Below, in pieces: positions 33,160 through 40,742 of a stretch of DNA of 64,000 bases. Origin of the DNA: Bacteroidales bacterium UBA4814 (lineage in GTDB: Bacteria > Bacteroidota > Bacteroidia > Bacteroidales > UBA7960). Under the pieces are notes generated by a model that ran no database searches, had not been told where the DNA came from, and was given only the letters and a program-made list of their open reading frames with translations. A program made the position numbers and the translations under genes. The DNA is taken from positions 1 to 64,000 of the forward strand of contig DHFW01000004.1 in the NCBI GenBank assembly GCA_002402465.1, in the 5' to 3' direction. Positions within the stretch are counted from its first letter, which is position 1. Each line of letters starts with the position of its first letter.

Positions 33160-34261
33160 AGGAAGCCGGGTGCTCATCGACGGTTCGCGCCTGATGATCG
33201 AAGCCCTGGCCCGGGCCGGGGCCGATGCCTTTATCGGTTACCCCATCACCCCTGCCAACCTCCTCTATCAGTATGGGAGCCAGCGCATGGAGCTGATGCT
33301 TGCGGCGCCCGACGAGATCACTACCCTGCAATGGATGAGCGGGCTGGCCGCAACGGGAAAGTTGCCGGTAACAGCTACCTCCTTCCCGGGTTTTGCACTG
33401 ATGCTCGAATCCATGAACATGGCTTATATGATGGAACTGCCCATGGTAATCATTCTGGTACAGCGCCTGGGGCCTGCCACAGGCACCGCCACCTGTGGGG
33501 CACAGGGCGACCTTCTGCTGCTCAAGGGCATGATTTCCGGCGGTCATCCCATACCAGTGCTGGCTACGGCCGATTTCATGGACTGCTGGCAACTCTCGGC
33601 AAAAGCAGCAGAGATTGCCGTTAGCCTGCGTACCCCAGTGGTGCTTCTCACCTCAAAAGAAGAGGTTATGACCCACAAAAGCTTTAACCTCGACTTGCTG
33701 CAAGAAATAAATAAGGTGGAAAGAAAGGAATTCCAGCTCGATTGTGAATACAAGTCGTACAAGCCCACCGATTTTGTACCCGATTTTCTGCCCGTGACGC
33801 AAAAGCGTTACCAGGTGAGGTTGAATGCGTCGACCCACGACCAGACCGGCATCCTTCAGCACTCCAACGAAGAGTCGATGGCCAACACCCGCCGCCTCGA
33901 AGAAAAAGTGCTGCATCGCATGAAAGCCCACTACTATTACACCTTCGACGAGCAGAAAGAGGCTAGCAAACTGGTGATTGCCTATGGCATCACTTCATCT
34001 GCGGCCATCGACGCCGTTGAAATGCTGCGCGGACAAGGAGAGAAAGTATCGCTGCTCATTCCTAAAACCCTGATTCCCTGCCCCGACTTTTACCGGGAAC
34101 TTATTTTAAATTACCCCCGGGTGGTGATAGCCGAAGAAAACATTAATCATCAGTTTGCCAGCCTGTTGTTCGGGCAAAACTTTCCTGAAAACCTGGCCTT
34201 TTGCGGCAGCCTGGGCAAGATGATCAGCCCCGGTGAAATTATGGAGGAAGTAAACAAATGA
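33143..34261 (+). CDS. 2-oxoacid:ferredoxin oxidoreductase, alpha subunit
   Basis: A 372-residue subunit equivalent to domain I plus domain II of pyruvate:ferredoxin oxidoreductase-type enzymes. Seen: AGADAFIGYPITPANLLYQYGSQRM, which is the typical YPITP start; VTATSFPGFALMLESMNMAYMMELPMVIILVQRLGPATG, split over several strands; GDLLLLKGMISGGHPIPVLA; and a C-terminal domain with YGITSSAAIDAVEMLRGQG and PKTLIPCP. Together with the following beta/gamma fusion it would decarboxylate a 2-oxoacid to an acyl-CoA while reducing ferredoxin. It overlaps the CoA-transferase by 17 nt and the next gene by 4 nt (ATGA). Substrate class (pyruvate, 2-oxoglutarate, branched or aromatic) is not resolved. Confidence 0.88.
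   Translation: MQEKSKGSRVLIDGSRLMIEALARAGADAFIGYPITPANLLYQYGSQRMELMLAAPDEITTLQWMSGLAATGKLPVTATSFPGFALMLESMNMAYMMELPMVIILVQRLGPATGTATCGAQGDLLLLKGMISGGHPIPVLATADFMDCWQLSAKAAEIAVSLRTPVVLLTSKEEVMTHKSFNLDLLQEINKVERKEFQLDCEYKSYKPTDFVPDFLPVTQKRYQVRLNASTHDQTGILQHSNEESMANTRRLEEKVLHRMKAHYYYTFDEQKEASKLVIAYGITSSAAIDAVEMLRGQGEKVSLLIPKTLIPCPDFYRELILNYPRVVIAEENINHQFASLLFGQNFPENLAFCGSLGKMISPGEIMEEVNK
34243..34248 (+). promoter_or_regulatory. Canonical Shine-Dalgarno of the beta/gamma subunit gene
   Basis: GGAGGA lies 9 nt before the ATG at 34258. It is the third strong Shine-Dalgarno in this operon. Confidence 0.55.
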
Positions 34262-35526
34262 ACATACCATTTCTGAAAACCGATGCCCTGCCATTTTGCA
34301 AGGGCTGCGGACACGACCTGATTGCCAAAAACACGACCCGTGCTCTTGAAAAGCTGGGGTTTAAGCCGCTCGATGTAATCATCGTAACCGACATTGGCTG
34401 CCATGGCATCATCGACAAGTGCCTCAACACCCACACCGTTCACGGCTTGCACGGACGTTCGGCTGCCCTGGGTGCCGGCATCACCTTTGGCGTGGAAGAA
34501 CCCGGGAAAAAAGTGATTGTTTTTATTGGCGATGGGGGTTCAACCATTGGTCTTCAGCACATAATGGAGGCTGCCCGCCTGAACCTGAACATGACCGTGG
34601 TGGTGCACAACAACTTCCTGTACGGGATGACCGGCGGACAAACCAGCGGACTGACGCCGCACGGCTTTAATACCACCACTTCTTTCGAAGGAAACCCCTA
34701 TGCCGGCTACGACATCTGCGCCCTGTCGCACACGGCGGGTGCCAGCCATGTGACACGCGTTATGGGCATTGGCGACATTTCCGACAAGCTAGCGGTGGCA
34801 TTCGGCACCAGGGGCTTCTCATTGGTGGAGGTTATGGAAATCTGCCCCAGCTATGGAATGAAACTCAACCCAAAAAGGAAACTAAGTGAAATTGTGGAGA
34901 GCGCGGGTAAGGAAATCGGCGAATGGTTCAATCAGCGTGAACCTTTTAACATCCGCCAGGGGAAAAAAATCGCCGACCTGCTTGAAAAAACCAGGCCGGT
35001 TGAAAAAGGTTTCAAAAGTTACCTCAAGAAAAACACTTCAGTAATCCTGAGCGGTTCGGCCGGAGAAGGCGTACAACTTGCCGCCAGCTTGCTGTGCAAG
35101 GCGGCCATGCGTTCGGGCTTATCAATTACCCAGAAAGGAAGTTACCCCGTAACAGTGGGTGTGGGCTTTTCAACAGCCGAGATCAATCTTTCGCCCGAAG
35201 AGATTCACTTCCATGGTATTGCCGTCCCCGACATGGTGGTAATAACCTCGGGCGATGGGCTGGCACATAATAAACAACGCATTGCCAAAATGAAAGACGG
35301 CTTCCTGTTTATTGACCAAAGCCTGGAAGTTCCATCAACAGGAGCTCAGGTTATTCAGCACAATTTCCGCGGTATTGGCGCAAGAAACGCCTCCATCTTT
35401 TCCATTTTTTTCCTGGCAATGAAAACAGGTATCATAAGTACCGAATCCATTTTGAAAACCATAGAAGAGGAAGGAATGACAGAAAAATTGCCCGTGGCAA
35501 AAATAAAGGAAGCCCTGGTACAATAA
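34258..35526 (+). CDS. 2-oxoacid:ferredoxin oxidoreductase, fused beta (TPP) and gamma subunits
   Basis: A 422-residue fusion. Residues 1-240 are the thiamine-diphosphate subunit: LPFCKGCGHDLI, TDIGCHGI, GDGGSTIGLQH, and HNNFLYGMTGGQTS as the TPP/Mg motif, then MEICPSYG. Cysteines 14, 17, 48 and 196 sit at the positions that ligate the proximal 4Fe-4S cluster in this family. After a linker, about residues 255-422 form the gamma domain (ILSGSAGEGVQLAASLLCKAA, QKGSYPVTVGVGFSTAEI). The beta-gamma fusion is less usual than alpha-gamma fusion. No separate ferredoxin-like delta subunit is present, so an external ferredoxin would be used. The gene overlaps the alpha subunit by 4 nt and ends at a bidirectional terminator. 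Confidence 0.87.
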   Translation: MNIPFLKTDALPFCKGCGHDLIAKNTTRALEKLGFKPLDVIIVTDIGCHGIIDKCLNTHTVHGLHGRSAALGAGITFGVEEPGKKVIVFIGDGGSTIGLQHIMEAARLNLNMTVVVHNNFLYGMTGGQTSGLTPHGFNTTTSFEGNPYAGYDICALSHTAGASHVTRVMGIGDISDKLAVAFGTRGFSLVEVMEICPSYGMKLNPKRKLSEIVESAGKEIGEWFNQREPFNIRQGKKIADLLEKTRPVEKGFKSYLKKNTSVILSGSAGEGVQLAASLLCKAAMRSGLSITQKGSYPVTVGVGFSTAEINLSPEEIHFHGIAVPDMVVITSGDGLAHNKQRIAKMKDGFLFIDQSLEVPSTGAQVIQHNFRGIGARNASIFSIFFLAMKTGIISTESILKTIEEEGMTEKLPVAKIKEALVQ

Positions 35527-35538
35527 GCTGGCACTAAC

Positions 35539-35572
35539 AAAAAAAGGGATGCTATTGCGCATCCTTTTTTTT
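35539..35572. terminator. Bidirectional terminator embedded in the end of the SirB1-like gene
   Basis: GGATGC at 35547-35552 pairs with GCATCC at 35559-35564 around a short loop, flanked by seven or more A residues on one side and T residues on the other. It can terminate the oxidoreductase operon from the left and the SirB1-like gene from the right. Its right arm encodes the last residues (KKKDAQ) of the SirB1-like protein. Confidence 0.8.
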
Positions 35573-36454
35573 GTATTTTCTCAGCACTGCCCTGATGTGT
35601 TCCATTTCTCTTTTTTTATCGAGCATGCCTTCATTTTCATAAGCATTTACCAGGTTGTTGATCATGCGCAACACAATGTCGCAATTGCTGCACGGTTCGT
35701 AATACGAAGGCGATAGATCAAGGTTTAGCTGGTTAATGTATTTCTCCACCTCCTGGGCCGAAAAAACCATTCCGCGACTAAACGGGTTGATGTAGAACAA
35801 CACCTTGTTGTCTTCCATTCGCATGGTTTCTGTGTCGAAGGCTTTACCAGTAAAGGCCAACACAAAATGTTCCGGCAGGTTCACTCCGTACACCGGCATA
35901 TCCAGGCTTTGGGCTATCAGCATATATATGGTGCTCAATGACAACGGATTGCCTTTGCGGGAATGCAGCACCTGATTAATGTAGGAGTTGTTGTAAGCAT
36001 GGTAGTTTTCCAGGTTCCCGCTAAAGCCATGCACATCAAAAAACACATGATTAAAAACCTTTATCTGCTCCAGGGCGGTAAGGTTTTCATTAAGTTCGAG
36101 CCATATATCCTTTCGAATCTGGTTCAATTCGTACTGGATATCCTCTTCATTCAGGCCGGGATAATGGTACCTCGAAAGGGTAATCCAAGTAGAAAGAATA
36201 TCGTGGCAGTCCTTGGCGAAGGCCTGTATAAGCTGTTGCACCACATGATCGAAGTTAATCTGGTGCATGAGCATTTCAATCCGATTTTGCACCAGGGGAT
36301 CGAAGCAATTGTCCCAGGCTTTCTGCAGAAAAGGAACAACCTCCGGGCCGAAATCATGAAGTTTTTCCGATACCTGCCGGAAAATTTCAAAGTCCGGATC
36401 GTCAACCAGACTCACCAGGGCCTCCATCTCACGAATTTTGGTATCGCTGTCCAT
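35552..36454 (-). CDS. SirB1/transglutaminase-like family protein
   Basis: A 300-residue cytoplasmic protein without signal peptide. Family marks include FNHVFFDVHGFSGN, YNNSYINQVLHSRKGNPLSLSTIYMLIAQSLDMPVYGVNLPEHFVLAF (in parts) and FYINPFSRG. These match the SirB1 N-terminal (transglutaminase-like) domain; the usual catalytic cysteine position is replaced by a GNPLSLS segment, and PEHFVLAF carries the family histidine. The N-terminal 130 residues are helical. The role is unknown in most members; in proteobacteria relatives sit near prmC. The downstream end is fused with a terminator. It lies 12 nt downstream of the nucleoside phosphorylase gene. Confidence 0.8.
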   Translation of the reverse strand: MDSDTKIREMEALVSLVDDPDFEIFRQVSEKLHDFGPEVVPFLQKAWDNCFDPLVQNRIEMLMHQINFDHVVQQLIQAFAKDCHDILSTWITLSRYHYPGLNEEDIQYELNQIRKDIWLELNENLTALEQIKVFNHVFFDVHGFSGNLENYHAYNNSYINQVLHSRKGNPLSLSTIYMLIAQSLDMPVYGVNLPEHFVLAFTGKAFDTETMRMEDNKVLFYINPFSRGMVFSAQEVEKYINQLNLDLSPSYYEPCSNCDIVLRMINNLVNAYENEGMLDKKREMEHIRAVLRKYKKKDAQ

Positions 36455-36466
36455 GGCAATAGGGTA

Positions 36467-37339
36467 TTATGAAGTTAATCGCTCTAGCACCAGCTGAATC
36501 ATCTTTTCAACAGAGGCTTTGTAATCTTTGCTAAACTGCTTGGTAACCCGGTTGGCTATAATATCGCAGATCGTCAGGGTATGATGTCCGAGGATTCTTC
36601 CCAGGGCATAAATGGCCGAGGTCTCCATCTCAAAATTGGTTATACGCTGATTATCAAAACAGAAATCTTCAATTTTTTCGTTCAATTCGGGAAAAGCCAG
36701 CGGTATGCGCAACTGCCTGCCCTGGGGTCCGTAAAATCCGTTGGCAGTGGCAGTAATTCCTGAGGGCATACCATAGGCCAGCTTTTTGAGGAGCATTTCG
36801 GAACCTTTAATTATGTAAGGATAGGGTAACCTGTGATTCCAACCGGTATGATGAATAAAGGCCTCTGTCATTTCCTTTTCGAGAATTTTTTCATCGTAGT
36901 GATAAAAATTCAGGAGTCCATCGAAACCCAGGCCATAGGCCGAAGCCACGAAAGAGTCTACCTCCAGGCCGGGCTGCAAGGCTCCTGAAGTGCCCAGCCT
37001 GATCAGGTTCAGTGCAGTGTGTTTTTCTTTGGGAATTCTTTTTCCCAGATCAATGTTTACAGCGGCATCCAACTCGTTGACCACAATATCGATATTATCG
37101 GTACCTATACCGGTTGATAAAACCGTGAGCCGCTTTCCATTCAGGGTACCGGTGTGGGTTACAAATTCCCGGCCAGCCTTCTTTACCTCAATTTTATCGA
37201 AATGCTTTGAAATAACTGGTACTCTATGCTGATCGCCAACCAGTATTACAGTGTCGGCCACATCTTCGGGCCTGAGGTGAATATGATACACACTCCCATC
37301 AGGATTGAGAATAAGTTCAGAATCTTTAAATTTCTTCAT
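36467..37339 (-). CDS. Nucleoside phosphorylase (uridine/purine phosphorylase family)
   Basis: A 290-residue phosphorylase of the PNP/UDP family, cleaving nucleosides to base and ribose-1-phosphate in salvage. Seen: ILVGDQHRVPVIS near the N-terminus (phosphate-binding arginine), VLSTGIGTDNIDIVVNEL, LIRLGTSGALQPGLEVDSFVA, and FEMETSAIYALGRILGHH, whose Glu-Met-Glu motif binds ribose. The MET motif plus GFYGPQGRQLRIP suggests uridine phosphorylase, but purine specificity is possible. The ATG at 37339 is preferred over a TTG at 37351. It is divergent from cinA and followed by the SirB1-like gene. Confidence 0.88.
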   Translation of the reverse strand: MKKFKDSELILNPDGSVYHIHLRPEDVADTVILVGDQHRVPVISKHFDKIEVKKAGREFVTHTGTLNGKRLTVLSTGIGTDNIDIVVNELDAAVNIDLGKRIPKEKHTALNLIRLGTSGALQPGLEVDSFVASAYGLGFDGLLNFYHYDEKILEKEMTEAFIHHTGWNHRLPYPYIIKGSEMLLKKLAYGMPSGITATANGFYGPQGRQLRIPLAFPELNEKIEDFCFDNQRITNFEMETSAIYALGRILGHHTLTICDIIANRVTKQFSKDYKASVEKMIQLVLERLTS

Positions 37340-37374
37340 ATTTTTTTCCAAAAAAAGAATATCCCATTAAAAAG

Positions 37375-37382
37375 CAAATTTA
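37375..37382 (-). promoter_or_regulatory. -7 promoter element candidate for the nucleoside phosphorylase gene
   Basis: On the minus strand TAAATTTG followed by C matches TAnnTTTG exactly, 35 nt before the ATG. A -33 match is not visible at 19 nt. Confidence 0.35.
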
Positions 37383-37442
37383 GAAATAAATCGCATAATT
37401 ACCTATTATTCTTAACTTCGCGGCACAAAATGAAACAATTCC

Positions 37443-38684
37443 ATGCATGCAGAGATCATAACCATAGGCGAAGAGCTTCTTATTGGACAAATAGTGAATA
37501 CCAACGCGGCCTGGATAGCAGAGAGGCTCAACGAGGCAGGCGTAAAGGTGAGGCAGGTTTCGGTTGTTTCTGACACCGAAGAGGAGATTTTGCGTGTGCT
37601 GAGTGAGGCATTCGAAAGATCCTCGCTGGTATTGATGACCGGCGGGCTGGGCCCCACCCGCGACGATGTAACCAAACTGGCGCTGTGCCATTTTTTCAAC
37701 ACTAGTCTTGTGCTCAACCAAGAAGTACTGGAAGATGTCAGAATGCTTTTCAGCCAGCGAAAGCTCCCCCTTACAGAGCTGAACCGACAGCAGGCACTGG
37801 TACCAGAAGCTGCCAGGGTAATTCGAAACGCCCATGGCACTGCTCCGGGTCTGTGGCTCGAAAAAGAAGGTAAAATTTGTGTAGCCATGCCAGGGGTGCC
37901 CTACGAAATGAAGACCATGATGGATGAGTATATTATTCCCGAACTGAAAAAACAACGCAAGAACCATTACATTGTGCATCGCACCATTCTTACGCAAGGC
38001 ATAGGGGAGTCGTTCCTTTCGGAAATAATTTCAGACTGGGAAAATAATCTGCCATCCTTTATCAAGCTGGCATACTTACCTTCTCCAGGTATGGTAAGGC
38101 TTCGCCTGAGCGCAAGTGGTAGGAGCGAAAAAGAGCTTACCAAGGCCCTGGCTCAGCAAGAAGCAAAACTTGCAGAGCTGATTCCGGAGTATATCTGGGG
38201 CTTCGATCGCGACACCCTTGAAGGAGTTATTGGCAAGCTGCTGGTTGAAAAGGGCCTGACAGTCTCTACGGCCGAGAGCTGCACCGGAGGCTACCTTGCG
38301 CATAAGATCACCAGCGTGGCAGGCAGCAGCGCTTATTTCATGGGCAGTATTGTGGCTTATGCCAACGAGCTGAAGTCGCGTTTTCTTTGGGTAGATAAAA
38401 AACTTATTGAAAAACACGGTGCGGTTAGCCGCCAGGTGGTGGAAACCATGGCCCTGAACGGCTGCCAGACCATGAGTTCTGATTTCTGTGTTGCTACCAG
38501 TGGCATTGCAGGGCCCGGAGGCGGCACCCCCGAAAAACCCGTGGGCACGGTTTGGATTGCTGTGGCCCATGGAGAAAAAGTAAGCAGCAAACTGCTGCAT
38601 TTAGGTGACCAGCGCGACCGAAACATTGCCCGAGCCACCCTGGCAGCACTGGCATTGCTGCGCGAAAAAATTCTGGAAGCATAG
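37443..38684 (+). CDS. cinA: CinA family protein (competence/damage-inducible, NMN amidohydrolase-type)
   Basis: A 413-residue two-domain protein. The N-terminal molybdopterin-binding-like (COG1058) domain has AEIITIGEELLIGQIVNTNAAWIAERL (in two motifs), MTGGLGPTRDDVTK and GTAPGLWLE; members hydrolyse ADP-ribose-type compounds. The C-terminal domain has STAESCTGGYLAHKITSVAGSS and VATSGIAGPGGGTPEKPVGTVWIAVA, the nicotinamide mononucleotide amidohydrolase signature. It thus works in pyridine nucleotide recycling. It is divergent from the nucleoside phosphorylase, and its stop codon marks the edge of a decayed gene on the other strand. Confidence 0.94.
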   Translation: MHAEIITIGEELLIGQIVNTNAAWIAERLNEAGVKVRQVSVVSDTEEEILRVLSEAFERSSLVLMTGGLGPTRDDVTKLALCHFFNTSLVLNQEVLEDVRMLFSQRKLPLTELNRQQALVPEAARVIRNAHGTAPGLWLEKEGKICVAMPGVPYEMKTMMDEYIIPELKKQRKNHYIVHRTILTQGIGESFLSEIISDWENNLPSFIKLAYLPSPGMVRLRLSASGRSEKELTKALAQQEAKLAELIPEYIWGFDRDTLEGVIGKLLVEKGLTVSTAESCTGGYLAHKITSVAGSSAYFMGSIVAYANELKSRFLWVDKKLIEKHGAVSRQVVETMALNGCQTMSSDFCVATSGIAGPGGGTPEKPVGTVWIAVAHGEKVSSKLLHLGDQRDRNIARATLAALALLREKILEA

Positions 38685-39295
38685 GTTCCAGCTTTCCGAT
38701 CAACGATTTTAGTCCACACCATTGAATCAGCAACATTGGTCATTGTTTGGTTCTCAGGTTATGTTCCAGGTTCAGCCCAGCCAAAAATGGAACCAGTAAT
38801 GTAAACTACATCCATTGCATGATTAAAGTCATCAGCATAGGTCATATCTACATTAAAGGTAACCTCAAAGGTTTCAACATAAACAGGCAATGCAATCAGG
38901 TCACCACCAGCAGGCAGGGTTACAAATAGGCCAAAACCTTCACCATTGCTATTGTTTGCGGGGTTAAGGAAGCTTGAAGCTACCACCGTCAGGGCTGCGC
39001 CATCAAGGCCAAGGGTAGAAAGAGGTGCGCTGTAAGCTACAACAGTAGTCTCGCCGTCGGCAGTATGGATTTCCAATACGTAATCAGTAGTGCCCAGTTC
39101 AAGGTAACCAGCAAATTCACCATAGGAGAAGGTGAAAAGTTCACCGGCACCAACGCCGGTTTCCCATACACTTACTGTGGGGGCATCAGCCGAGTTGTGA
39201 ATGATCTGAATGCTGGCAGTCTGGCCGGAAACAATTCCACCAATAACCATAAGGAGCAGACCCAAAAATAAGGATAGTAAATTGTTCTTCTTCAT
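38685..39295 (-). pseudogene. Decayed DUF4397 surface protein gene (internal stop, 3' truncated)
   Basis: The frame starts with a Sec signal peptide (KKNNLLSLFLGLLLMVIGGIVSGQ) and a DUF4397-type beta domain (IQIIHNSADAPTVSVWE, TDYVLEIHTADGETTVV). From about residue 150 a second module begins (VTFNVDMTYADDFN, VVYITGSIFGWAEPGT) of the kind repeated in Bacteroidota surface proteins. It is cut by TAA at 38759-38761. The same frame continues PENQTMTNVADSMVWT and KIVDRKAGTY, the normal rest of that module, up to the cinA stop codon, where similarity ends. So one nonsense change plus a 3' deletion (including any sorting domain) is the simplest reading. A short but functional secreted product of 178 residues cannot be ruled out. 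Confidence 0.65.
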
Positions 39296-39508
39296 TGATT
39301 TCGTTTTTAGGGTTTGAAAATTTATTTACTATCAACTAACACATTTGATCAGGCAATTGCTTGCATTTTGTTTAATTTTTTTTGTATTTTTTTAAACATT
39401 ATTTTTATTTAACTATTTTTCAATATATTATATTCAGAAACTCAGTAATAATTTAAATTGCTTAAGAGAAAAAAAATTGCTTACTTGCAACACCAAAACT
39501 CAAATGCT

Positions 39509-40561
39509 ATGGTTACCCGTTACAAGATAAAAACCCTCACAGAATTTGTTATTGAACGCCAGTCGGAATACCCTCATGCAAAAGGAGCTTTAACCAGGCT
39601 GCTCAACGATATAGCCACTGCAGCCAAAATCGTTAACCGCGAGATTAATGCAGCGGGACTGGTGGATATTCTTGGTACGGTTGGTTCGACAAACATCCAG
39701 GGCGAAACCCAGAAGAAGCTGGATGTATATGCCAACGATATGTTTATCACCATGCTGAAAGGAGGCGGAGAGTGCTGCGCCATTGCTTCTGAAGAAAACG
39801 AGAAAGTTATTTCTTTCCAGAACAACATTGCCGAGCTTGGTAAGTATGTGGTGGCCATTGACCCTTTGGATGGCAGCAGCAATATTGAGTCGAACGTTTC
39901 AATCGGCACCATTTTTTCCATATACCGCAGAAAAAGCGAAGTGGGTTTGGGAACCCACGAAGATTTGCTGCAACCGGGGGTCAATCAGGTTGCGGCAGGC
40001 TACATAATTTACGGCTCATCCACCATGCTTGTATATACCACGGGCAAAGGGGTAAACGGTTTTACCCTCGACCCCTCGGTGGGCATCTTTTGTCTTTCGC
40101 ACCCCGACATGAAGTTTCTGGAAACCGGGAACATTTACTCCATAAACGAAGGGAACTATGTTTATTTCCCGGAAGGGATAAAAAAATACATCAAGTATTT
40201 GCAGGAAGAAGACAAGTGCACCCTACGCCCATACACTTCGAGGTATATTGGCTCACTGGTTGCCGATTTTCATCGCAACCTGATTAAAGGTGGCATATTC
40301 TTGTATCCGGGCACACGAAAGAATCCCAGCGGCAAACTGCGCCTGCTGTATGAATGCAACCCTATTTCCTTTATTGCCGAGCAGGCCGGTGGAAAAGCCA
40401 GCGACGGCTTCAACCGAATCATGGAAATTCAGCCAAAAACCTTACATCAGCGGGCCCCCCTGATTACCGGCCCACGAAAAATGGTGGAGAAAGCCGAGGA
40501 GTATATGCGCAACTTTTCTCCCGACATGGAGCACAGCCCAATGCCAACGGAGGAAGAATAG
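39509..40561 (+). CDS. fbp: Fructose-1,6-bisphosphatase, class I
   Basis: A 350-residue gluconeogenic phosphatase. The class I metal and substrate motifs are present: LGTVGSTNIQGETQKKLDVYAND, split here; ASEENEKV; DPLDGSSNIESNVSIGTIFSIY (in parts), which is the sugar phosphatase signature; and GGIFLYPGTRKNPSGKLRLLYE near the C-terminus. The C-terminal 20 residues (HSPMPTEEE) are acidic and poorly conserved. The ATG at 39509 begins the typical TRYKIKTLTEFV; an upstream in-frame TTG would add an unlikely extension. The upstream 210 nt are very AT-rich and no confident promoter was found. Confidence 0.96.
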   Translation: MVTRYKIKTLTEFVIERQSEYPHAKGALTRLLNDIATAAKIVNREINAAGLVDILGTVGSTNIQGETQKKLDVYANDMFITMLKGGGECCAIASEENEKVISFQNNIAELGKYVVAIDPLDGSSNIESNVSIGTIFSIYRRKSEVGLGTHEDLLQPGVNQVAAGYIIYGSSTMLVYTTGKGVNGFTLDPSVGIFCLSHPDMKFLETGNIYSINEGNYVYFPEGIKKYIKYLQEEDKCTLRPYTSRYIGSLVADFHRNLIKGGIFLYPGTRKNPSGKLRLLYECNPISFIAEQAGGKASDGFNRIMEIQPKTLHQRAPLITGPRKMVEKAEEYMRNFSPDMEHSPMPTEEE

Positions 40562-40564
40562 CAG

Positions 40565-40582
40565 AGGGCACAGGGCACAGGG
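40565..40582 (+). repeat. Short tandem heptamer AGGGCAC (about 2.6 copies)
   Basis: AGGGCAC is repeated at 40565-40571 and 40572-40578 with a partial third unit, within a purine-rich, low-complexity stretch (about 40562-40645) between fbp and mfd that also repeats GAAGAAGC. No gene is seen there. Confidence 0.55.
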
Positions 40583-40687
40583 AGAAGCGGCAGGAGGCAG
40601 GGAGGATCGAAGAAGCGAAGAAGCGAGGACGCGAAAAAAATTAGCGAAGCATAGCACCCGGGGTTTTCATTTAATTGGAAATTGCGT

Positions 40688-40718
40688 TTTGATTTAGGAA
40701 GCGGTTTGAATAACTTTG
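40688..40718 (+). promoter_or_regulatory. Consensus Bacteroidota promoter of mfd
   Basis: TTTG at 40688-40691 and TAACTTTG at 40711-40718 with exactly 19 nt between: both boxes are perfect. The -7 box covers an in-frame TTG at 40716, so that codon cannot be the translation start if this promoter is used. Confidence 0.75.
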
Positions 40719-40742
40719 CAGGTTTTTAATTTTCAACTGCTT

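Noticed and set aside
40562..40645. Purine-rich stretch between fbp and mfd as a possible gene or RNA
   Set aside because: It is low-complexity sequence with short repeats, no start with a plausible product and no terminator; kept only as a repeat.
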